Positions 12,434-26,796 of a stretch of DNA of 64,000 nt are shown in pieces. The position numbers were made by a program, and so were the translations under genes. Location of the stretch: contig JAJTUQ010000002.1 of NCBI GenBank assembly GCA_021399445.1, forward strand, positions 3,224,001 through 3,288,000, written 5' to 3'. The stretch comes from Xylogone sp. PMI_703 (taxonomy: Eukaryota; Ascomycota; Leotiomycetes). Each line of letters starts with the position of its first letter. Position 1 is the stretch's first letter. The notes beneath the pieces were generated by a model, which saw only the letters and a list, made by a program, of their open reading frames with translations, was not told the DNA's origin and did no database searches.

Positions 12434-13246
12434 ATTAAGGAGTCTTCACAGTGTCGCAAGCATGTACTAATGAAAACTGATTTTGAAATATCGGCGTTAA
12501 AAAGGAGTAGTTTGGCAGCCATTGTTTTTAAATACCAAAACCCTTCTGCGTGTAGAACTTCGGAATTGTAGAATAGCATTTAGGCGCGTATTGACGAGAC
12601 CTTTGGTCTCTGAATATGATTCAATTGCAGTTCTAAATACATTGTTTGTGAGCTGCCTAATCTAAACGTAGCAAAAGCGCCAAACTTCCGGCTCCATTCT
12701 CCGTAAATTAACTGTTCTATAAACGCCTATGCTTATCATATTAATATGTGAGTTTGTTTTTTTGAAGAACGGTGCACCGCCGAAAAACTTGGAATGAAAT
12801 GTCCCTGTAGAGGCCAAGAGTTTGTCAAAAGTCAAAAGTGACAGTTTCAGAAATTTACTTAGCCAATCTATTCTTAGTTGGCCATCAGTCAAAGCTGGTA
12901 TCTTTTCCCTTGATGAGTAAGTATCTGTACCCTAGGACTGAGTCGAAGTATTATAACAGCTGTCGATTTTAAGTCGTAAAAAATGGCCAGTAATCCAAGG
13001 TCGAATAATACTGGTTATACCTGTTGTTAGATGTCGCCCAACAGGGAAAAGAAGGGAAGAACTTTTAGGGTATTTCACACAACTTTAGCCAGCGGCGGCT
13101 ACAGAGGTCTGCTGCCTCTTTGTCGCAGGCGCCGATACGGAATCCTACTTATTGTTAGCATTGTCATTACAATTTGGAGATTCGTAATAGCCAGCTCCTA
13201 TAAGCCCAATGCTATCAAGCAACACTATAAACATAGTGTGACTGTT
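12434..13246. other. Intergenic, 3' ends of HERP-like gene and PAP1
   Basis: A convergent gap of about 800 bases that should hold two 3' UTRs. A perfect 6-bp hairpin with a 3-base loop (GAGACC/GGTCTC) lies at 12596-12610. A minus-strand ORF at 12662-12892 has no recognisable features and is not called. Confidence 0.5.
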
Positions 13247-15312
<2,066 letters not shown>

Positions 15313-15562
15313 GGCTGAAGGCAGCTTGAGCGATGCTGTTCAGTTGCTGGTGATGTTGCAAAGTGAAGTTGTGGTTGTAACGCGGAGTGTATTGACAACC
15401 CTGTCAAGCGGCAACTTTACCACCGGCATTCGTATTAGTAATCAATCTCAGCCTTGTCAATACCTCCGTAAGCTCACCTAATTCACCATAAATCCACCGC
15501 CTCCGAGCACACTATAAGAGGTTTCAAGCTCGGCGCAGTAAAATACTCTATATCTCATAGAT
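15313..15562. promoter_or_regulatory. Divergent promoter PAP1/carnosine methyltransferase
   Basis: A 250-base gap between two start codons on opposite strands, so both genes are probably driven from it. No specific factor site could be named. Confidence 0.45.
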
Positions 15563-17069
15563 ATGTCAGAGACTGAGTGGGATGGCAATGAGTTTGAAAA
15601 TGAAGAAGAGAAAAGAGTCTTGTTTGCGGCACTCGATTCATTCTTGTAAGTAAAGTCTTTGCGGATGACTTTGAGCTATCATCCGGAGAAATATATCGCA
15701 CAGCATATGCTTTTACGACTAGGTCGTCAATCAAGTTGGCGTATTTCTTTTTACGTCTCTCTGTAAGGTCTTATAGTTGATTGATTCGGTACTCCTGTTG
15801 TGCTTTTGGTTTCATGATCAAGAATCATTTTTCTTTTTAAATAATGGGGAAGGAAATGCTGAAAACGCTATGTAGTCAATATTCTAAGGTTGCAAAATAT
15901 AACACCACTCATTTAAGAAGACAATCATTTTATGCATTACCAAGAGCACACTGGGAACTTCTTGCAGCACCACCATTTTCATATCTCGACACCCTCAATG
16001 CTGTCGATGATGCTATTGACAAGAATGCGGAGCTAGCATATGCAATACTACATTGTGGACTACAGTCATTTGGATTGTCAATCCAACCAAGAGGTAAAAG
16101 TGATGAAGAGAAAGATCCTAATGACTGGAGAGGAACGGCTACTTCCAATGATATGGAAAAGGCACGGAGTACACTCCGACAGTTCTACCGTGATTGGTCA
16201 GAAGAGGGTGCTTCTGAACGAAGTATATGCTATGGGCCTGTTATCCAGGTTCTACACCAAGAGCGTGCAAACAGATCCTCCACAGTACCACCTCTAAAGG
16301 TTCTGGTTCCAGGGGCAGGGCTAGGTCGTCTTGTTTTCGATCTCAGCTCCGAAGGATTTGATACCGAGGGCAACGAAATAAGCTATCACCAACTGCTCGC
16401 TAGCTCATATATCTTGAATCACTGTTCTAGAGCAAAGGAGTATACTATATATCCGTGGATCCACTCGTTTTCAAATCTTAGGAACCGTTCAAATCATCTA
16501 GAATATTTTAGAATTCCGGATGTGCATCCTGGGACATTCCTAGCTGGAGACATAAGAGGGGAATACCCTCCGGGGGACATGAGTATGAGTGCATCGGATT
16601 TCCTACTACTCTATGGCGACGAAAATCATAAATCTATGTTTGATGCAGTTGCCACGGTCTTCTTCCTGGATACTGCACCGAACATCATTAGGTATTTCGA
16701 AGTAATACAGAACTGTCTCAAACCTGGCGGCTTACTCATCAATATTGGGCCTCTTCTTTGGCATTTCGAGAATAATGCACCCGGAACACATGGGAAAGGC
16801 TTAAATGCTAATCCAGATCCTAACAACGCAGGTAAATGAGCACTATCATGCTTTCTAGAGCTCTTTCTAATGAATCTCCTCCACCAGGCATTGCGGAACC
16901 TGGTAGTGTAGAGCTGACAGATGATGAGGTTATAGCATTGATAGAGAAAATGGGATTCGATATAGAAAAGAGAGAATCTGGAATTACGGCGCCTTATATT
17001 CAAAATCCCCAGAGTATGATGCAAAACACATACAGAGCTAGTTTCTGGACGGCAAGGAAAAGACAATGA
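15563..17069 (+). CDS. Carnosine N-methyltransferase-like (N2227 family)
   Basis: SAM-dependent methyltransferase of the N2227/CARNMT1 family, related to yeast YNL092W. Exons are 15563-15645, 15876-16831 and 16888-17069 (406 aa). The first intron is long for this window (230 nt). It joins a short acidic first exon to the conserved stretch that runs through YNTTHLRRQSFYALP. The SAM-binding motif VPGAGLGRLVFDL is near residue 165. A further conserved region (CSRAKEYTIYPWIHSFSN) is near residue 205, and PHILRY-like and NIGPLLWHF elements follow. In animals the enzyme makes anserine from carnosine; the fungal substrate is not certain. The last exon carries a conserved C-terminal helix and ends 82 bases before the convergent SDR gene. 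Confidence 0.88.
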
Positions 17070-17151
17070 AAAAATAACTCAGCTCAGTGGTGCAACAAAG
17101 TTCATTCAAGTGCTCACTATATTAATAACTACAAAACAACGTCTATGATAT

Positions 17152-18150
17152 CTATAGCTTCGCCTGAGCATCCGATGTTGTAACCCCGCTACCGCGGTTC
17201 CACAATTCACCCCCATCAATTGGGATCGTGACGCCGTTGATATGCGACGCTGCTCTACTACACAAGAAGACTACGGTTCCAGCAATGTCTTCTGGCTTTC
17301 CGATCCGTCTATTCGGATTTTGTGCGGCGTGTTGTTCCACACCGCCCGTCAGTTCAATTAGGCCGTTGGCCATTTTAGAAGGGAAGAATCCTGGAGCGAT
17401 GGAGTTCACCAGGATACCCCTTGGTCCCAGATCAATAGCTAAATTCCTCCCTAAATGGAGGACTGCAGCTTTGGAGGCCGAGTACCCGAATGTTGCATTC
17501 TTACCAAGAGTTCCGACTCCAAGGCCGGCGACAGATGCAGTAATAATGACTCTGGACGGATCTTCAATAGTAGCATTTTTCTGTAATAGAGGAGCGAAAC
17601 TGTTCAGCACTATTAGTGAGAGGGATAGCCAGCTACAATAATCCAACATACAGCCGAACAGTGTTGAACACGCTCTTGACATTCAAATCCATCACTTTAG
17701 CAAATGCGCTGTCGGGGTGCGTATCGAAAGACTCGCCCCATGTGGCACCGGCATTGGCAAATAAGATATCAACATGATCTGTAGTTTGAGAGACTTCTTT
17801 GACCAAGCGCTCCACCTCGCTGAACTTTGAGCTGTCTGCTGGGACGGAAATAGCATGTGCGCCGGGAGCGAGATTAGGAAGCGCGTTGAGCGCTTTAACA
17901 GCCGCTTCGCATGCTGCTGCTTTCCTGGACGTTATGTAAACCTTGGAGCAGCCAGCTTGGAGAAGTCTATTGATCGATATTAGTACTTATTCTCAATTAT
18001 ACGGTCTTAATAGCGTTAACTGTACACGCACCCAGATGCAGCGTGAAGTCCTAATCCTCGAGAACCGCCAGTCACGACAGCAACCTTGCCCTTCAATGAG
18101 AAGATCGACGGGAACTCCTTCAACTCAGTCTCGTATTTGAGTGTCGACAT
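17152..18150 (-). CDS. Short-chain dehydrogenase/reductase
   Basis: NAD(P)-dependent oxidoreductase of the classical SDR family; the substrate cannot be read from sequence. Exons on the minus strand: 18032-18150, 17652-17966 and 17152-17599, giving 293 aa; introns of 65 and 52 nt. The cofactor motif TGGSRGLG is at residues 27-34, and NAGA follows in the middle of the fold. The catalytic Ser sits in ITASVAG and the Tyr/Lys pair in YSASK (about Tyr184 and Lys188). An N-terminal extension of about 20 residues precedes the first strand, typical of sorbose-reductase/gluconate dehydrogenase-like fungal SDRs. It may be functionally linked to the flavin-reductase-like gene upstream on the same strand, but the 673-base gap gives no proof. 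Confidence 0.9.
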
Positions 18151-18823
18151 GGTCACAATGTTCTCTCTATATATATAAATTATCGGAGATTATAAGAGCT
18201 TTGAAACCATGTAAAACCAGAGACGGATACGGTTATATTTGAGAACTTCCCCAGAGCTTTGTAGCTCTGAGGTCTCGTCCTCGGCTTACTGTACCGGTAT
18301 TACTTATTAGGGGACCAGCGTGAGTTACCGCAGGCTAGGTGTGGGGTAGTGCTTAGAAAATCCGTAGCACAGCCGAGGCATTTTTAGGCTCATCGTTGCC
18401 AACTAAAAGCTCGGCATTAGCTCCCTTAGATTAATCATAACTGTAATCTCCCCAACCTAATATGCAGTTAAACAGGAATAAAAGGTATTGTATAGGTTAG
18501 TTAACTAATTATCCTAATAATCACTTATACAACAAACAGCTCGTAAAGAAATACTCCATCGAACTTAAGTTATTGAGCTCCATGATGTACGCTCGATAGC
18601 AGGAAGTTCAAATTGGGCTAAAATTCAATCACAGCATACCGTCCAGATAGTCTACCGGCCCATTCTATATTGCTACACCCTCCAATCACTAAAGTTTCCT
18701 GAGATATAACATAAAACGTAAACTGCTTGAATATCAAGACGTACTATAATATAGATCCACTAGATCTTTCCACTAGATCTTTGAAGTCTATACGAACTAT
18801 GAGCATCTAGGGAAGTAAGATAA
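18151..18823. other. AT-rich intergenic region with a short tandem repeat
   Basis: Promoter side of the SDR gene and 3' side of the flavin-reductase-like gene, both on the minus strand. The stretch 18470-18800 is visibly AT-rich. A 13-base unit is directly repeated twice at 18756-18781. No ORF of note. Confidence 0.5.
18756..18781. repeat. 13-bp tandem repeat, two copies
   Basis: The unit TCCACTAGATCTT occurs twice head to tail without mismatch. An AGATC core also occurs just upstream. It is probably simple replication slippage. Confidence 0.8.
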
Positions 18824-19763
18824 TCACTGCCTATCTACCTTGGTATCAACAAGTCCATCCAATTGCCCTGACTTGGACGCTTCCTCGAAATCCGGTCGTG
18901 GAAGCTCTAGTCCTTCAGTCAACCGTCCGTACGTGATTCCACCGAGTCTGCTCATGGGTCTAAGAACCTAAAATTATTCAGAATTAATATAGTACATGTA
19001 AGAAAAATCCTTCAAAACTCACTGCCGGATCAATTATGTCTTTTCCTTCATTAAGTGCATCTTCTCGTACCCAGAACCTCGTGCCTTCGATAACAAGGAG
19101 CGAGCCACTCTTTCTCCCAGGCTTAGATCGGCTCTCGAACTCTCTCACACTTTCCAATTTCCCTTCAATGGAAAAGATGGCTTCCTTTACACGGCTTGGT
19201 TTTACGGTAGTAGAAGGAGCAGGCGTGAGGCCAGAGAGACTCCACTCGCTCATTCCATATGGACTATTAATCGAAGCAGCATTGGCGGCTTCAATATAAT
19301 GCTCTGAGATGATATTCAGAGTACACTCTTCTGTGTCCCTCAAATTCACTATGGTGTCTTTAGATTGATCAAAGCCGCCTGCAATGCCAAGGATAAACAA
19401 TGGCGGATCATGATTAATAACCTGAAAGTATGAGAAAGGTGCCAGGTTGCTGCTGTTCCCATCTTTTGATCTGGTGCTGACAAATCCAATTGGTCGCGGA
19501 ATGATACCAGAGATTAGTAGCTTGTAATTAGAGGCTGGAGAGCGACCTTCTCCAAATGGGTCAATTTCAATATGCTGTTTCTTCAGTGACTCCCCAGCGT
19601 CGTTTGCACCACCGCCGTACTTCCAGTCAGGTTGCTTGGTCTGTTTGAGGTTGAAACTGAGCTTGCTGTCCCAGGGTTCCCGGCTTGCTTCAACTTTTTT
19701 AAAATCGCCATGGGGATTGCGTTTTACTTCTTTCTCAAGACCTGCTTGGACGAGATGGGACAT
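18824..19763 (-). CDS. Flavin reductase-like, FMN-binding split-barrel protein
   Basis: Member of the flavin reductase-like/FMN-binding split-barrel group (DIM6/NTAB type). Exons on the minus strand: 19023-19763 and 18824-18967 (294 aa); intron of 55 nt with a GTGAGT donor and TTTTAG acceptor, phase 0. The first 80 residues are a fungal N-terminal extension. The conserved core begins with NYKLLISGIIPRPIGFVST, then SNLAPFSYF and DPPLFILGI, which line the FMN site in this family. A DTEECTLNII segment and an SPYGMSEW segment follow. Such proteins may reduce flavin with NAD(P)H or simply bind FMN; which one applies here is unknown. Start chosen at the first ATG of the ORF. Confidence 0.88.
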
Positions 19764-20394
19764 CGTTCTGGGATTTTTATGAGTGAGATGCCTAAAAGTA
19801 ATTAGATGATGAGAGGAGTTGACAGATAGAGAGCTGGTTTTTATAACTGAGGATTAGTGATAGATCTGGGATGGTGGGGCTTTGTTTCAACCTACTCTAT
19901 CAGGTTACGGATAACAGGTAATCGTGTCATCGCTCTGAATGTATAATCCAACTCTATTCTCACAGCTAAAATGCTTAGCAGTGCGGAGGGGCCCCATCTC
20001 GTTCATGAATCACAATCCATAGAAGGCCAGTTTGGGTTTGCTGACGTGTTTCAAAATTGGGTGTTCTGCTAACTATCGATCGCACAAAATAACTGAGATA
20101 GGTAAATGAACGCCACTCATCTTATGCGAGGAAAATGCTAAGTACTTACCGTGTACAATGCTAGTCTACATACTAGTGCACAACTAATAGGTCGGGCTTG
20201 ATGAGGAGCGACTAGGAAACTTCCAAGTTATCTGAAAGATGATGGCTTGAAAAGTTGAGATGAATCCAGCTCCTTTAAATACACTGAGTTAATTAGGTCT
20301 TGTTTATTTACGTACCACCTATTATTCTACACACTCAGACACTGTATGAATGCTTAGTATATATAATACCTATGATTTGGTTCTTTCATATTTA
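19764..20394. other. Intergenic region
   Basis: About 630 bases between two minus-strand genes: promoter of the flavin-reductase-like gene and 3' UTR of DRS1. I saw no gene, no clear repeat and no structural RNA. Confidence 0.5.
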
Positions 20395-22849
20395 CTACCG
20401 CCTCTTGATCGGTTTGCCCTTGCCAGGCCTTTTAGAACCTGATTTCTTTGTGCCTTTCTGCTGCAATAATGCTCCTTTCCCTTCGCGCTCCGCCCTTCCT
20501 TTCTTCCAGACCTTACCTCCCGCCCTCATATCTCGATCGTCTAACTTTTTCTTGTCTTTATTACTGAGTTTTCCGGGCTTCTTTTTCAGGACACTATCGA
20601 TCCCATTCAATTCTGCCGTGCCCATCTTCCTCGCCTTCTTCTTTTCGTGCTCACTCTCAAACCACGTTCTCCGAGGTCTGCCTTTAATCTCGTCCTCATG
20701 CGCCATGATATTCTCCCCCTTTTTGACCTGCATTTCAACTTGAGCGAGAGCCTTCTCTTCCTTTTCATCCTTGAGGATCTCTTTAATCTCGTCCTCCATC
20801 TCTGTAACCTTTTCCGCCCACTTATCCGCTTCAGTAGCTTCTATGACTCGGCTGACAATCTTCGCACCCTGAGATCGACCTGCTTTGACGGCTGCCTTCA
20901 CAACTTTTCTGTCTGATTCGGCTGCCAGCGTGCAGGCACGCCCTGATCTACCGGCACGGGCAGTACGCCCGACCCTGTGCAGATAGATTTCGTGTGATTG
21001 TGGTGCCTCGTAGTTGATAACTGTGTCTACTCCTTTAATATCGAGACCTCGAGAGGCCAAGTCAGTAGCTAGTAAGAATGACACTTTGCCGTCTCGGAAA
21101 GCTTCAACGCTTGTGATACGCTGAATCATTAGCTTGGTTTCGATTTTGAAATTTCTAGAAACTTACTTGTTCTTGACTCATGCTACCATGTAATTCTGCT
21201 GCTTTGAGTCCAGAGAGTCCAAAAATGATCCGAGCTCTGTGGGCTTCTTTTTTCTGTCGAAAGAAGATTATAGCTTTGTCTGTGTACACATTCTTAACAA
21301 GATATAGCAAAGAGCCCATTCGTTTCCCTTCTCTGCCAGGACGTAGACGGATGAATTCTTGTATAAGGGTGCCAGCTGTTGACTTCTGCGAATCAACAAG
21401 CAGCCTTACCGGGCGATTGAGTCCAACACGGATCAAATCGTCCACAGATGAAGTCATTGTAGCGGAAAATAACATCGTCTGTCTCGACTTTGGAATTGTA
21501 TTAAGAATCTCATTGAGCTCGTCAGCAAAACCAGCTTCAAGCATTCGATCAGCTTCATCAAGAACAAGAATTTCAATGGTATCAACCGTGAAGCTGGCAG
21601 AATTTCTCATATGATCAATAAAACGGCCAGGAGTGGCAATGATAACATCGGGCCGCAAACGAAGTTCAGCTTCTTGTACTTTGAGACTGAGACCTCCGAC
21701 TGCCAGACAGAATTTGATATCAGTATGACTCGCCAGCTTTGTTGCTACGGAGTGGCATTGGATTGCCAATTCACGAGTTGGCATAAGAATAGCGACTCTG
21801 CTTGTTGGTACCTTCTTGGGTCTGTATAACAAACGTTCGAGTATAGGGACAATGAAGGCTGCAGTCTTTCCTGAACCAGTGACAGCTCCACCAACAACAT
21901 CTTTCCCGAGGAGAGCTACTGGGATAGTTTTTGCTTGGATCGGAGTGGGCTGTGAGAAACCTACAGCGGTAAGTCCTCTTAGGATTGGTCGCGATAATGA
22001 CATGCTTTGGAAAGTAGTAGGTATGGCAACTTTGGAACCCTTAGCAGGTTTTTCCTCTGGTGCGAAAAATGCTTTTTGGCGCGCTATCTCCTCTACATCC
22101 TCTTCTTTCTCATCATCAGAAGATTCTGATTCATCAGCCCTTAAATCATCCGGGTGGGGTGCAGGAGAGGCGACTGAATCATCATCCGAATTTTCTCCCG
22201 CACGTTCGTCTTCGTCGCCTTCGTCGTGTTCCCGATCTTCAGCAACAGACTCCTCCTCGTCCGATCGTACCCCCATCCCGAAGCCATCTGCAGCCATAAA
22301 TTCATCCCCAGAGTCCTCAAGTGCAGCATTGAGATTTTTACCAGCATCTTCCTTGTCCTCGTTATCACTGCTCTCTGCTGCTATTTCCTCTTCTTTATCC
22401 AAATCTAATGCATCTGTTTTTTTACCCGCGAGCTTGTCTCTTCTTCGCGCTATGATTTCATCAATATCAACAGATCTTTTATCTCCTGTTCCTTTTGCAT
22501 CCAGTGCTGCTTTTGCACCTTCGAATCCCCAACCCTCGAACTCCTCAAGCCCCGCCTCGGCCGTGTCTATAGCAAACTCAAAATCCGAGTCTATCGCCCC
22601 ATCATCTTCATCTTTTGCACCCCAAACGCCTTCATTAGAATTCTTTACACCGTTAATGTCTGACTTCTTTTGCCTTTTGGTTTTCTTTTTAGACTTGTCA
22701 TTGGAATCTTGCACTTGTCTCTTGCGCTTCTTGCTGGAATGAGGGGGTGAGTCAGGGAGTTCGTCGTAATTGGGTCCCGAGTCTTCTTCGTTATCAGAAA
22801 TCGTTAAGATAAAATCATCTTCTATGGAATTTTTCTTTTGTGGCGCCAT
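20395..22849 (-). CDS. DRS1: ATP-dependent RNA helicase Drs1 (DEAD box)
   Basis: Nucleolar DEAD-box helicase needed for 27S pre-rRNA processing and 60S ribosome assembly. Exons on the minus strand: 21167-22849 and 20395-21120, giving 802 aa; the single 46-nt intron is in phase 0 within the linker before motif IV-VI. The N-terminal third is very acidic with Lys/Arg clusters ([15 protein letters not shown]), likely nuclear or nucleolar signals. The helicase core has a Q motif (FSQPTPIQ), Walker A (AVTGSGKT), PTRELA, the DEAD box in [12 protein letters not shown] in LFSATMT, and [11 protein letters not shown]. The C-terminus is a long basic tail with [13 protein letters not shown] and many Lys/Gly repeats. 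Length and tail fit Drs1/DDX27. Confidence 0.96.
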
Positions 22850-23504
22850 GATATAGTCAATTTGGGCAGGTATAATTCACATGTAAATGCTTTGCTAGTG
22901 ATGGCGAAAGTAGAAATCAGCTTCTTGACCGCCATAATTTTTACGGCAGAATATGCACAGTCGGCTGTAAATAGACTAGCTTAGTTTTATCTACTTGCAC
23001 CACTTACAGGAGACCGTATCTGAAAACCCGAGGTCACAATCATACCTATGCATTTCTCTATTCGGTATTAGATCCGTGACGTATTTAAATGAATTTTATT
23101 TCGGATCTGCAATGCGCAGAGAAGTCATTTACTACAAATACAGCATATCTCAGGATGATGCTAGCAGAGCTCCTGATGGTCGGGAAATAAAAAGCAATTA
23201 AGATATCAGAAAAGGTTCCAAATTAGCCCCCCTGTTTTAGCGCTGGAAATTTTCTTTCGACGAACTCGTGAAAACGCCTGTTACCATGTTTGATTGTTGA
23301 AATAAAGAGGTAATATAGAAAAGCCTCCAGAAACCATTGCAGACCCAGTATTCCTGAATCTAGGTATCGAGTCTGAACTCTTCATCAATAGAAGAAGAAA
23401 TGATTGGCCTGGTAGGTTCTTTATGTGTGGTTAGATATACATCATAACCCTTTAGCTAGAAGAACTACTTTTTGGGCGCATGCCTTGGATAGCTGCTGCT
23501 CCCT
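22850..23504. other. Intergenic region
   Basis: About 650 bases between the DRS1 start and the stop of the GNAT gene, both minus strand. It should contain the DRS1 promoter and the GNAT 3' UTR. Nothing else was recognised. Confidence 0.5.
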
Positions 23505-26096
23505 CTAGAGGTAGGGATCAAACTCATCGCCATGCATAGCCTCGCATTGGAACAAGGCAATATCCAGCCATGTTGCCATCGCCCTGTGAATAGAGCTCCT
23601 TGCGACTGAGATGAGTTTTGCTTCTTCTTTGAAATAGAACTTTTGCAGAAAAGCTTTAACCCACGCATAATTTGGATCGTCCTTCGAACAGGGTAGTTCT
23701 ATAATCATCTGATGGCATCTACCAACACCACCAGTCATGTAGGTTGGGCTGTTCTCCGGGTTAATCCATGAATAACCGTCTCTGGCTGCGTATCCAGCTG
23801 ACATAATTTGAAGGAGGCGGTCCATGAGGCTGCGGCCTACACCTTTTCGCGTAAACTGATGATGGGTGAAGAGATTGAGACGAGCAGTATAACGAGAGCG
23901 ACCAGTTCGCGCACCAGTTATGCCACAATTATAGGGTTCTGAAAATGCAAATCCGATGACCGCAAGCTCTGTTGTAATTGCTTGTTGAGCCGTTTGTCGT
24001 GAACTGAATTTCGGCTTCTTGTCAAATGAGGGTGGGCTGCCTTTGATAGCAACAATGATTGGATATTTGTCTTCCTTGCAACTTTGGAGAAGCAATCTGA
24101 TATCACTCTCCTCAACTGGAATTTGATCTTCTGGAACAGTGGAATTCGTAACATAGTAGTTGTAAATCCTGGTGATGCCGGCAATGTCTCCCTCGTCTGC
24201 AGGTTTCAAGTAAATGTCAATGGCGGGGGCAAATGGATGCGGTTCTGGTGGAGCGTTGAGAAGATCTAACTGGCGTTCCCACTCAGATTGCCTAGCTTTA
24301 TAAGCCCGGCCTCGATGTCTTTCCTTTTTCCGGGTAGCGCTGCAAGCTTCTAGCTCTGATGTTTGTGTAAGCTGCTTTGTTACATTATCGGAATGCTCAA
24401 GATCTGGATGAATTTAGTCAAGGAATCGCTAAAGCACCAGATTTTGAATGTGCCTTGGGTACAGAGCAGTGTGGCTTACCTGGTATCGTATGTGGTTGTT
24501 CTGGGTGGTCCATGAGCCTTCCATCGTTGTTCATTACGGCAGTACCAAATAGAAAAGATGCCGCAGATAAGTCGAACACTCCAGTCTTCGGCCAATCAGG
24601 TATACCGTTTATCCATTCAGTGATGTAATCTGGAATGTAACTGGTATCAAGCCAACGCTCGCACTCTAACGGCGCTGGTAGACCAGTGTCTCCCCAGTTG
24701 AGTTCGATGTTTGGATCTCTACCCTGGTTTGCCCTTACCACTTCTTTGGGGCCCTGGTGCATAATAGTTTCACAGACAGGATCATCGAAGTTAAGACTTT
24801 CACTTAACTCCAGCACGCTTCTGTCTCCACAGGACTGGGGTGACTTGTATGACTGGGCGCGAACCTTCCATCCTTCTTCATTGGTTGAAGTTTGGATCTG
24901 TGGATGCTGTTCATCTTTGACAACCCATGGAGCGGCAGTAGCCAGTTGCGGTGGGATAGGGAAAGGGACCTCTGTTGCTCTTTCTTGTCCGCCACCTTGA
25001 ATTTTAGGATGCAATTCTTTGTTTTGTTTCTCATAAATGGCAGCTAGGTGGGGTGGGAGTTTGACTGACTCCTTTTGGTAACCCTGTTGTGATAGAACAG
25101 AGCTATCACTAATCACTTGATTGCCTAAAGTTGGATCATCGTGTTTTTCTTGCGTAGAAATTCGTAAAGGAGCGACCGGACTCTCTTTTAGAGAAGGGCT
25201 GTTGGAATTTGAAGCGGTTGCTTCTTCTTGCCATGCATCACAGTCAGGAGTCTGATTCCAATCCTCTGCATCTTGTGAAGGAGGTGAGGTCTTCGAATTT
25301 TCTACTGAAGATGAAATAATTCGGCCTCCAATCATTCTCAAGCCCATCAATTTGAAATACTCATCGGAGGAAGAGATGAGAATAGGTCTTTTATTACCCC
25401 TACTCTGCGCTTCAGGTGTCATATTTTGTTTACCACTGGTAAAAGAAGTCTGCACTACAGACAGATATTTAGGATCAGTGCTTTTGTACTTAGTATCGGA
25501 TAACGTATTTTCGGGATTCCGAAGGTGTCGTGTTGCAGCGTGTATATCTTGCTTCGGCAAGACTACGCCTCCAGGGCTGTCGAAAGATATCGGTGAGCCA
25601 TTTTGACTATTGATAGGAGACGACACGATAATAGCAGGTGGTTTCTGCGTGGTAGTCCAACTGTCCATCTGGGAATGAGAGCGGAGCGGCGGCATCGTTG
25701 TAGTTGGTTGAGGTGGTTTTGTGTATGATGTAGGCTGGGCCCAACGTGAACTGGAAAGGCCACCACCTAATCCTCCAGTATTAAGATTCATAGATTGTTC
25801 TTTCAACAATGGCATACCGCTGTGTTTCGTGGTATGTGCATGTTCGACAGGAGTTGCCCAACGTGAAGTCGATAGGCCTCCTGATGCACGCTGAAGAAGA
25901 TCTTGTGGAGTAAGCAGTAGCTTAGCAGCTTCTGGTGGGAGATCCGTCCTTTCACACCTAAAGTATGTCAGTATTTCTAACTAAAGTGCTATAGTAAGAA
26001 GTACAATGGGACTTTGTTAATAGGAGTCTTCTCCTTAGTAGAAGTATTGATGGGCTTCTCCAGCTGTCGGACGCGATCTGATCTTTGGTATGACAT
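23505..26096 (-). CDS. GNAT-domain N-acetyltransferase, fungal-specific
   Basis: Large protein (822 aa) with a C-terminal Gcn5-related acetyltransferase fold. Exons on the minus strand: 26005-26096, 24480-25957 and 23505-24403; introns of 47 and 76 nt, both in phase. The N-terminal 500 residues are low-complexity Ser/Pro/Gln-rich and probably disordered. Two copies of an LSxSRWAxP motif lie near residues 55 and 90, perhaps a short binding repeat. The acetyltransferase part starts near residue 585 (KPADEGDIAGITRIYNYYV). The acetyl-CoA loop reads RKGVGRSLMDRLL. Substrate unknown. I know this as a recurrent domain arrangement in Pezizomycotina, not as a studied enzyme. The gene is divergent to ARL2 across 700 bases. 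Confidence 0.75.
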
Positions 26097-26796
26097 CGAA
26101 ACTCAGAATCACTTGAACAGAGCACCAACTGTTAGGTAGTAATAATCCGACTAACAGTCTGACGCTATAGAACCACGGGAAATTTTGTGTAGATGTGGGA
26201 GAGAAATCTGAAAGATAAAACTCACATAGGTGTCATCACATCTATTCTCGTTAACAAGAAAGAGACGCTACTTTTCCTTACTATCTCTCTCTGGGTGAGC
26301 GCTTCACAGGGGTTCCTGTGATCGAGCGTTAATGTGTGACAAAAAAAAGGAGGCTAGCGATGCTTGGAAGCTCGCTTTCAGACGTCAAAGCATAACGAGG
26401 CTACTGAGTAAATTGGCTAGGCCTTGACTAATTAGGAGTTGGTATACAGTGTTGTGATATATTACCCACCACCCAAATCAAGTAGAAGCTATGACTAAGA
26501 TGAACATAAAGGGGAGGTTGAATATTTTACTAGACTAGGCTAGGCCTCAAATTGTTCAAGAAATCCTACCTAACATTCAAGATACCTTAGATAACAAGAT
26601 CCGGTTTCATAATTTCCCACTTCGTAGGAATTTTTTCTATAATCTTTCGCTGAGAATGTAGCACCAGGTCAAAACTAGATCACGTGATGATGGAGGATGA
26701 AGACCTAAAGAAATAATTCAGTTCTAAACTTTCACTGTTTCTGCATAAATTAATCAGGCTTTGACTACTACCACCGCAATTGCAACGACGTGGAAG
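26097..26796. promoter_or_regulatory. Divergent promoter GNAT gene/ARL2
   Basis: A 700-base gap between two starts on opposite strands. It contains an A-rich tract at about 26341-26348 and AT-rich stretches around 26580-26650. No factor site can be named with confidence. Confidence 0.45.

Noticed and set aside
21816..22742. Plus-strand ORF of 308 codons, Ser-rich
   Set aside because: It is the antisense of the acidic N-terminal part of DRS1. Runs of Asp/Glu codons read as Ser on the other strand; no domain is present.
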